DNA of 11,163 nucleotides from Stenotrophomonas raiganjensis (SeqCode). GTDB lineage: Bacteria > Pseudomonadota > Gammaproteobacteria > Xanthomonadales > Xanthomonadaceae. The stretch lies in assembly GCF_030658505.1 (NCBI RefSeq), contig NZ_JAUTXR010000079.1, positions 1-11,163 of the forward strand, read 5' to 3'. Below, in pieces: positions 7,211-11,163 of the stretch; the stretch's first letter is position 1; each line of letters starts with the position of its first letter. Under the pieces are notes generated by a model. The model was not told the DNA's origin. It saw nothing but the letters and a program-made list of their open reading frames with translations, and did no database searches. The translations under genes were made by a program, and so were the position numbers.

Positions 7211-7312
7211 TCAGGCCGTTGTCAGCTGGTCTTCCTTGCCGAACGCGCGCGCCGGCCCGTCCATGCGCAGGCATGGCAGCAGTTTGGCGATGGCGACGGA
7301 ATGCGCGTTCAA
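7211..7312 (-). CDS. Possible very small protein of 33 residues
   Basis: This frame ends in TGA at 7213-7211 and encodes …SVAIAKLLPCLRMDG… ending in EDQLTTA. Its third codon bases are strongly G/C (roughly four fifths), as in real genes of this genome, while the competing longer frame on the same strand gives an Arg-rich, unlikely product. The start is uncertain: a TTG at 7312 has GGAAA six bases upstream, and no ATG or GTG is in frame further up although the frame stays open. A terminator follows the stop by about 45 bases, and an AT-rich promoter-like zone lies upstream. I do not recognise the product. An RNA gene over the same interval is an equal alternative. Confidence 0.3.
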   Translation of the reverse strand: MNAHSVAIAKLLPCLRMDGPARAFGKEDQLTTA

Positions 7313-7342
7313 GGGAAGTTTCCAGTGGTTGTTGAAACGAGG

Positions 7343-7375
7343 TGCGCACGATAAACCACGATTTAGTCGTGCGCA
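7343..7375. other. Long AT/GC-mixed hairpin in a promoter-like zone
   Basis: TGCGCACGA-TAAA (7343-7355) pairs with TTTA-TCGTGCGCA (7362-7375) through 13 bp with one bulged G (7366) and a 6-base loop. On the - strand a TTGAAC, 17 bases, CTAAAT arrangement (about 7392-7364) could be a weak promoter overlapping it. It may be an operator or the 5' hairpin of the short transcript that ends at 7135. Confidence 0.4.
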
Positions 7376-7414
7376 ACCATTTTGTTCAATTATTTTCTTC
7401 GGTATGTGTGCAAA

Positions 7415-7436
7415 GCCGGCCAGCGGCCGGCACTAC
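7415..7436 (-). repeat. GTAG-type (SMAG) repeat
   Basis: On the - strand GTAG (7436-7433) and one base precede GCCGGCC-GCT-GGCCGGC, a perfect 7-bp stem with a 3-base loop (7431-7415). This is the classic form of the Stenotrophomonas SMAG element. It lies six bases after the stop codon of the aldo/keto reductase and may protect the mRNA 3' end. Confidence 0.8.
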
Positions 7437-7442
7437 CGGCCC

Positions 7443-8399
7443 TCACGCTTCCGCGCTGGCGGCATCCAGCTGCGCGACATCCTGCACGCTCAGCGACACA
7501 TTGGCCGCCGCCAGCAGATCATGCAGCTGCTCGACGCTGGTGGCGCTGACGATCGGCGCGGTGATCGACGGCCGTGCGATCTGCCATGCCAGTGCGATCT
7601 GTGCGGCGCTGGCACTGTGCTTGCTGGCCACGTCATCCAGCGCCTGCAGGATGCGCAGGCCACGCGGGTTCAGATAGCGCTTCACCACCGTCTCGCCACG
7701 CGCCGGGCTCTTGGCTGCATCGGCCGGCGTGCGGTACTTGCCGCTGAGGAAGCCACTGGCCAGCGCGTAGTAGCCGATCACGCCGATCTGTTCGCGCTGC
7801 ACCAGCGGTTCCAGTTCCTTTTCGTAGCCGGCGCGGTCATACAGGTTGTACTCCGGCTGCAGGGTTTCGTAACGCGGCAGCTTGTAGTCGGTGGACACCT
7901 TCAGCGCATCGGCCAAGCGCGTGGCGCTGTAGTTGGAAGCACCGATCGCACGCACCTTGCCGGCTTCGATCAACCGGCCGAACGCGGCCAAGGTCGCTTC
8001 CAGCGGCGTCGACTCGTCATCCTCGTGGGCCTGGTACAGATCGATCACGTCGGTCTGCAGGCGGCGCAGCGAATCCTCGACCGCCGCATTGATGTTGTCC
8101 GGGGTCAGGCCGGGGCGTTCGGCCCACTTGGCCACCTTGGTCGCCAGCACCACCTTGTCGCGCTTGCCGCTGCGGGCAAACCACTTGCCGATCAGTGTTT
8201 CCGATTCGCCGCCGGCATTGCCCGGCACCCAGGCCGAATACACATCGGCGGTGTCGACCAGGTTGAAGCCGGCATCGACGAAGGCATCGAGCAGGGCGAA
8301 GCTGGCCTTCTCATCGGCGCTCCAGCCGAACACGTTGCCACCGAAGGCGAGCGGACGTACATGCAGGCCGGAACGGCCCAGTTCGCGGGTTGCCGTCAT
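7443..8399 (-). CDS. Aldo/keto reductase
   Basis: A 318-residue NADPH-dependent oxidoreductase of the aldo/keto reductase superfamily, a (beta/alpha)8 barrel that reduces aldehydes or ketones in the cytoplasm. The catalytic tetrad is complete: Asp49 and Tyr54 in LVDTADVYS, Lys88 in LATK, and His125 in DLYQAHEDD. The cofactor-binding parts are visible as AIGASNYS and, near the end, a LAWQIARPSITAPIVSATSVEQL segment. The length and order match bacterial members similar to the Tas/YajO type, whose substrates are usually unknown. I chose the ATG at 8399 because AAGGAG lies nine bases upstream; a GTG two codons earlier is too close to that site. It is divergent from the methyltransferase-like gene and ends at a GTAG repeat, so it seems to be a single-gene unit. 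Confidence 0.95.
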   Translation of the reverse strand: MTATRELGRSGLHVRPLAFGGNVFGWSADEKASFALLDAFVDAGFNLVDTADVYSAWVPGNAGGESETLIGKWFARSGKRDKVVLATKVAKWAERPGLTPDNINAAVEDSLRRLQTDVIDLYQAHEDDESTPLEATLAAFGRLIEAGKVRAIGASNYSATRLADALKVSTDYKLPRYETLQPEYNLYDRAGYEKELEPLVQREQIGVIGYYALASGFLSGKYRTPADAAKSPARGETVVKRYLNPRGLRILQALDDVASKHSASAAQIALAWQIARPSITAPIVSATSVEQLHDLLAAANVSLSVQDVAQLDAASAEA

Positions 8400-8467
8400 G
8401 GGCACGGACTCCTTGGGGGAAGTGCTCCAGAATAGAACGCGTTGTGTGACCGTGCTGCGGCGACGGC

Positions 8468-8511
8468 CACAAAACAGTGTTCCGCGACGCGCACGCCGCT
8501 AACGTTTTGTG
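8468..8511. promoter_or_regulatory. Inverted repeat in the divergent promoter region
   Basis: CACAAAAC (8468-8475) and GTTTTGTG (8504-8511) are perfect reverse complements 28 bases apart, with AACA-G-TGTT (8473-8481) overlapping the first. They sit midway between the divergent aldo/keto reductase and methyltransferase-like genes, where a shared regulator could act. No regulator can be named. Confidence 0.3.
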
Positions 8512-8568
8512 AACACCTGGGACGCTGCGGCTGCTAGTCTCGCCGCATCTTCCGCTGGAGTCGCTCCG

Positions 8569-9426
8569 ATGATGCCTGCTTCGTCCCTGCGTGGTTGCCG
8601 CCTGCTGCTTGCGTCGGCCCTGCTTGCCGCTGTTCCCGCGTTCGCCGCACCGGCCACGGTGGCGCCGGCAAAGATCCAGGTGTCGCCGGCCATCGACGCG
8701 GCAGTGAAGGCGCCGACCCGTGATGCCAACAACGTCAAGCGCGATGGCTTCCGTCATCCGGCGCAGACGCTGTCGTTCTTCAAGGTGGCTCCGGAAAAGA
8801 CCGTCATCGAGATCACCCCCGGCAACGGCTGGTACTCGGAGATCCTGGCGCCGCTGCTGCATGACAAGGGCCGCTACGTTGCCGCCGTGGTCGACCCGAT
8901 GGCGGTGCCCGAGGGCCGTGGCCGTGACTACCAGCAGCGCAGCCGCGACAGCCTGGAAAAGAAGTACGCCGGCGCACCGGCGCAGTTCGGCAAGACCGCC
9001 GTGGTGGCCTACGATCCGGCCAGGCCGGTGTTCGGCCCGGCCGGTTCAGCCGACGTGGTGCTGACCTTCCGCAACGTGCACAACTGGCGCAAGGCCGGCC
9101 AGGCGCAGGGCATGTTCCAGGGCTTCTTCAACGTGCTCAAGCCGGGTGGCGTGCTGGGCGTGGTCGAGCACCGTGCCAAGACCGACGTGGCCGACGACGA
9201 TGACACCGGCTATGTCGGCCAGCAGCAGGTGATTGCGATGGCCGAGGCCGCCGGCTTCAAGCTGGACGCTCGCAGCGAGGTCAACGCCAACCCGCGCGAC
9301 ACCAAGGACCACCCGAACGGCGTGTGGACGCTGCCACCGACCAACCAGCATGACAAGGCCGATGATGCGAAGTACCAGGCGATCGGCGAAAGCGACCGCA
9401 TGACCCTGCGCTTCATCAAGCCGTAA
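8569..9426 (+). CDS. Exported class I methyltransferase-like protein
   Basis: A 285-residue protein with a clear Sec signal peptide: short polar N-terminus with Arg8 and Arg11, hydrophobic RLLLASALLAAVPAFA, and a likely cut after Ala26. The mature part has a Rossmann-type methyltransferase layout: TVIEITPGNGWYSEILAPLL (78-97) resembles motif I, VVDP follows as the second strand, ADVVLTFRNVHNW is the motif IV region, and MFQGFFNVLKPGGVLGVVEH is the usual post-IV segment. SAM is not expected in the periplasm, so the activity is uncertain; the family is known from many proteobacteria as a predicted methyltransferase. I chose the first of two adjacent ATGs because GGAG lies eight bases upstream; the frame is open to a GTG at 8509, which would spoil the signal peptide. 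It reads away from the aldo/keto reductase. Confidence 0.87.
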   Translation: MMPASSLRGCRLLLASALLAAVPAFAAPATVAPAKIQVSPAIDAAVKAPTRDANNVKRDGFRHPAQTLSFFKVAPEKTVIEITPGNGWYSEILAPLLHDKGRYVAAVVDPMAVPEGRGRDYQQRSRDSLEKKYAGAPAQFGKTAVVAYDPARPVFGPAGSADVVLTFRNVHNWRKAGQAQGMFQGFFNVLKPGGVLGVVEHRAKTDVADDDDTGYVGQQQVIAMAEAAGFKLDARSEVNANPRDTKDHPNGVWTLPPTNQHDKADDAKYQAIGESDRMTLRFIKP

Positions 9427-9479
9427 AGGGGGCGCCGGGCCGTGCCTGGTGAGCGCGCAGCGCGGTGTTGGGCGGAATG

Positions 9480-9509
9480 GGTAGCGGCCGGGCAATGCCC
9501 GGCGCTGCC
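9480..9509 (+). repeat. GTAG-type (SMAG) repeat
   Basis: GTAG at 9481-9484 starts a long hairpin: GGTAGCG-G-CCGGGC pairs with GCCCGG-CGCTGCC around AAT with one bulged G and one G·T pair. It lies between the methyltransferase-like gene and the small membrane protein gene, seven bases before the GGAG ribosome-binding site of the latter. Confidence 0.75.
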
Positions 9510-9526
9510 ACCAATGGAGTGTGCTG

Positions 9527-9787
9527 TTGAAGAAAGTGCTGTACTTCGCCTTCGCATTGATGGCGCTGCCGCGGTTGTACGACTTCGTGTTCCATGCGGG
9601 TCACGTGCATGATCTCGTGGCGGCGGCAGGTTTTGCGGCGCTGCTCGTGGGCTGCCTGTGGGACGAACGTGCGCGCAGGGCCTGCCCACCGGTAGCGCGG
9701 CTACGGTATCGCGCCAACGCTGCCGCCACGTGCGGCGCCGTGGTGGTGCTCGTTGCGCTGTTGATGGAAAGGAAGGTCTTCGGCTGA
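9527..9787 (+). CDS. Small membrane protein of unknown function
   Basis: An 86-residue hydrophobic protein with two or three membrane segments: about 3-22 (KVLYFAFALMALPRLYDFVF), about 30-46 (DLVAAAGFAALLVGCLW) and about 66-80 (AATCGAVVVLVALLM), separated by an Arg-rich loop (WDERARRACPPVARLRYR) that is probably cytoplasmic. I do not recognise a family. The start is TTG at 9527, seven bases after GGAG; a GTG at 9521 is in frame but only one base from that site. It follows the methyltransferase-like gene by 100 bases with a GTAG repeat between them and precedes rluE by 34 bases, so shared transcription with either is possible. Confidence 0.65.
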   Translation: MKKVLYFAFALMALPRLYDFVFHAGHVHDLVAAAGFAALLVGCLWDERARRACPPVARLRYRANAAATCGAVVVLVALLMERKVFG

Positions 9788-9821
9788 GTGGTGATCGCGG
9801 CGGCGATGCGGGAATGGGACA

Positions 9822-10391
9822 ATGCCCCACCCGCCGACTGCCGTGCCCGCAATGCTGATCGCCTTCAACAAGCCCTTCAACGTGCTCTGCCAGTTCACCG
9901 ACCGCAGCGTGCCGCCGCGGCCGACCCTGGCCGGGTTCGGCCTGCCGCCGCGCGTGTATGCCGCCGGCCGGCTGGACCATGACAGCGAGGGGCTGCTGCT
10001 GCTGACCGACAATGGCACGCTGGCGCACAAGCTCACCGACCCCAGGCACAAGGCCGACAAGACCTACTGGGTGCAGGTGGAAGGCACGCCCAGCGAAGAG
10101 CAGCTGCAGCAGCTGCGCGACGGCGTGGTGCTCAACGACGGGCCGACCCTGCCGGCGAAGATCGAGCGCCTCGATCCGGCGCCGTCGCTGTGGACGCGCG
10201 ATCCGCCGGTGCGCTTCCGCAAGACCGTGCCCGATGCCTGGCTGGCGATCACGATCCGCGAGGGCCGCAACCGCCAGGTGCGGCGGATGACCGCGGCGGT
10301 GAACCTGCCGACGCTGCGGCTGGTGCGGGTATCGATGGGGCCGTACCGGCTGGATGACCTGCAGCCGGGGCAGTGGCGGCAGATCGGCTGA
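9822..10391 (+). CDS. rluE: 23S rRNA pseudouridine synthase RluE
   Basis: A 189-residue RsuA/RluB/RluE-family enzyme lacking an S4 RNA-binding domain, which points to RluE, the enzyme that makes pseudouridine 2457 in E. coli 23S rRNA. Motifs: FNKPFNVLCQFTD (15-27), GRLDHDSEGLLLLTDNG with catalytic Asp52 (49-65), KTYWVQVEGTP, DGVVLNDGPTLPA, PPVRFRKTVPDAWL and REGRNRQVRRMTAAVNLPTLRLVR. Order and wording closely follow the E. coli protein as I recall it, and the long E. coli N-terminal tail is missing. The start is uncertain: the ATG at 9822 has a weak GGA eight bases upstream, while the ATG at 9852 begins directly at the conserved domain but has no ribosome-binding site. It converges with the small membrane protein gene on the other strand. 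Confidence 0.93.
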   Translation: MPHPPTAVPAMLIAFNKPFNVLCQFTDRSVPPRPTLAGFGLPPRVYAAGRLDHDSEGLLLLTDNGTLAHKLTDPRHKADKTYWVQVEGTPSEEQLQQLRDGVVLNDGPTLPAKIERLDPAPSLWTRDPPVRFRKTVPDAWLAITIREGRNRQVRRMTAAVNLPTLRLVRVSMGPYRLDDLQPGQWRQIG

Positions 10392-10398
10392 AACAGAA

Positions 10399-10428
10399 AG
10401 GGCCGGATACCTTCCGGTGTCCGGCCCT
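10399..10428 (-). terminator. Hairpin terminator between convergent genes
   Basis: AGGGCCGGATACC (10399-10411) pairs with GGTGTCCGGCCCT (10416-10428) over 13 bp with one G·T pair and a 4-base loop. On the - strand it is followed by TTCTGTTT, giving an intrinsic terminator for the gene at 10486-10860. On the + strand it lies eight bases after the rluE stop without a T-run, but the stem may still end that transcript. Confidence 0.7.
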
Positions 10429-10441
10429 CATGGAGTGCCTT

Positions 10442-10478
10442 GGGGTCAGAGCCCTTCCTGTGGAAGGGATCCGACCCC
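10442..10478. repeat. GGGGTC…GACCCC palindromic repeat
   Basis: GGGGTC (10442-10447) pairs with GACCCC (10473-10478), and an inner stem CCCTTCC/GGAAGGG (10452-10458 and 10462-10468) closes a 3-base loop; the AGAG and ATCC segments form an internal loop. From general knowledge, this type of element is dispersed in intergenic DNA of Stenotrophomonas and Xanthomonas. It lies between the two convergent genes. Confidence 0.6.
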
Positions 10479-10485
10479 GGCAGAC

Positions 10486-10860
10486 TCAGGCGTCGCTGCC
10501 GATATCGCTGTGCTCGTCCACGACGGTGTCGTTGCGGCGGTCACGCGCGTTGATGCGCTGCGCCTGCCCATTCACCACGTGGCCGTTGGCGGCCTTCTTC
10601 TTCTGCTGCTTGCGGTACAGCGCATAGCCGAGCAGGCCTACACCCACCGCGGCAGCGGCCACGGCCACCGCCGGATTGCGGCGCACGAACTTGGTCGCGG
10701 CCTTGCCGCCAGTCTTTACTGCGCCGATGGCCGCGCCGGTCTTGATCCAGTCCGCATTGCGCAGGCTGCCACCGGCGCTCTTCAGGCCATCGCCGGCGGT
10801 GTGGGCCAGCTCCAGGGCGCGCTCCAGAGCGCGGTCGGTGATTACGGTCAGCTTGCTCAT
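10486..10860 (-). CDS. Small single-pass membrane protein of unknown function
   Basis: A 124-residue protein. Residues 1-40 look helical and amphipathic (ITDRALERALELAHTAGDGL), 41-62 are Gly/Ala/Lys-rich, and about 63-82 (PAVAVAAAAVGVGLLGYALY) is a single membrane helix flanked by basic residues (RR before, RKQQKKK after). The tail is polar and ends with acidic residues. The layout recalls small inner-membrane proteins of the ElaB/YqjD kind, but I see no convincing family match, so it stays hypothetical. The ATG at 10860 has AAGGA seven bases upstream; the frame is open to 10959, but that part has no hydrophobic or conserved character. It appears to be a single-gene unit ending at the hairpin at 10399-10428. 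Confidence 0.75.
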   Translation of the reverse strand: MSKLTVITDRALERALELAHTAGDGLKSAGGSLRNADWIKTGAAIGAVKTGGKAATKFVRRNPAVAVAAAAVGVGLLGYALYRKQQKKKAANGHVVNGQAQRINARDRRNDTVVDEHSDIGSDA

Positions 10861-11163
10861 GCGGGGGTCCTTTGCCTCGGGTCGAAGTCCAGTGTCGCGC
10901 GTTGCCCGTAAACGGTATGTCAGTCGGGGACGCACGTGGTGTGACTCTACCGCAGCCATTCAGGATCAGGCAGGGTCCGCAACCGGTAGTGGCGGGCGCG
11001 GGCCCGGCCCCACCCACCCCCCACGGGGGGGAAAAGGACCCCCCCCCCCCGCCCCCCCGCTCTCCTCGCCGCCCCTGGTGTCGCGCAGTCCCGCCCCGCG
11101 GCCCCCACCACCGGTCAGGTGCCGCGCGGCTTGGCCCGATGCGTGGCCGTCGCCGTCCACGGA
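10861..11163. other. Non-coding upstream DNA grading into low-quality G/C-rich sequence
   Basis: From 10861 to about 10980 this is the ordinary upstream region of the small membrane protein gene; no clear promoter is seen. A GTAG at 10986-10989 may begin a SMAG repeat whose hairpin part looks scrambled. From about 11010 to 11070 the sequence is long runs of C and G. The last 90 bases look normal again but carry no recognisable gene; a - strand frame is open there without known motifs. The homopolymer part is probably sequencing or assembly noise. Confidence 0.6.

Noticed and set aside
7167..7376. 69-codon frame on the - strand starting at TTG
   Set aside because: It has no ribosome-binding site, an Arg-rich unconvincing product and poorer third-position bias than the short frame 7312-7211 on the same strand.

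Overview
The window looks like a short draft contig from a high-GC gammaproteobacterium of the Xanthomonadaceae, most probably Stenotrophomonas. The coding GC is high, and GTAG-headed palindromic repeats of the SMAG/REP type typical of S. maltophilia sit in several gene junctions. An RluE-type pseudouridine synthase and a large poly-HAMP-like chemoreceptor also fit. The assignment is inferred from sequence style, not from a database search.

Layout. 1-201: the last 24 codons of a chemoreceptor on the + strand are almost a mirror copy of the end of the chemoreceptor on the - strand, separated by G/C homopolymer; this is probably an assembly fold-back. 202-2322 (-): full methyl-accepting chemotaxis protein. 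2505-3855 (+): a two-gene operon of an Rrf2-family repressor and a thioredoxin-reductase-like flavoprotein, apparently leaderless, with a palindrome centred on the predicted -10 box. 3856-3964: GTAG repeats between convergent genes. 3965-6366 (-): rtcB (RNA ligase) preceded by an SPFH/slipin gene in the same direction. 6367-7010 (-strand sense): a structured leader, then two tRNA-like modules with abnormal acceptor regions, then a repeated ACATTATC/GATAATGT motif that may be the control region. 7131-7380 (-): a possible very small gene or ncRNA ending in a good intrinsic terminator. 7443-8399 (-): aldo/keto reductase. 8569-9426 (+): methyltransferase-like protein with a signal peptide. 9527-9787 (+): small membrane protein. 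9822-10391 (+): rluE. 10486-10860 (-): small single-pass membrane protein. 10861-11163: upstream DNA that becomes G/C homopolymer noise at the window end.

How the genes work together. The most interesting block is 3965-7010: on one strand, degenerate tRNA-like sequences, a long hairpin-rich leader, an SPFH scaffold protein and an RNA ligase that seals broken tRNAs. This resembles in logic the enterobacterial rsr-Y RNA-rtcBA operon, where the Y RNA mimics tRNA, but no Ro60 (rsr), rtcA or rtcR gene is present here. The proposed link between the tRNA-like RNA and the ligase is inference. The second functional pair is the redox regulator plus flavoprotein at 2505-3855. The rest is ordinary housekeeping or accessory content.
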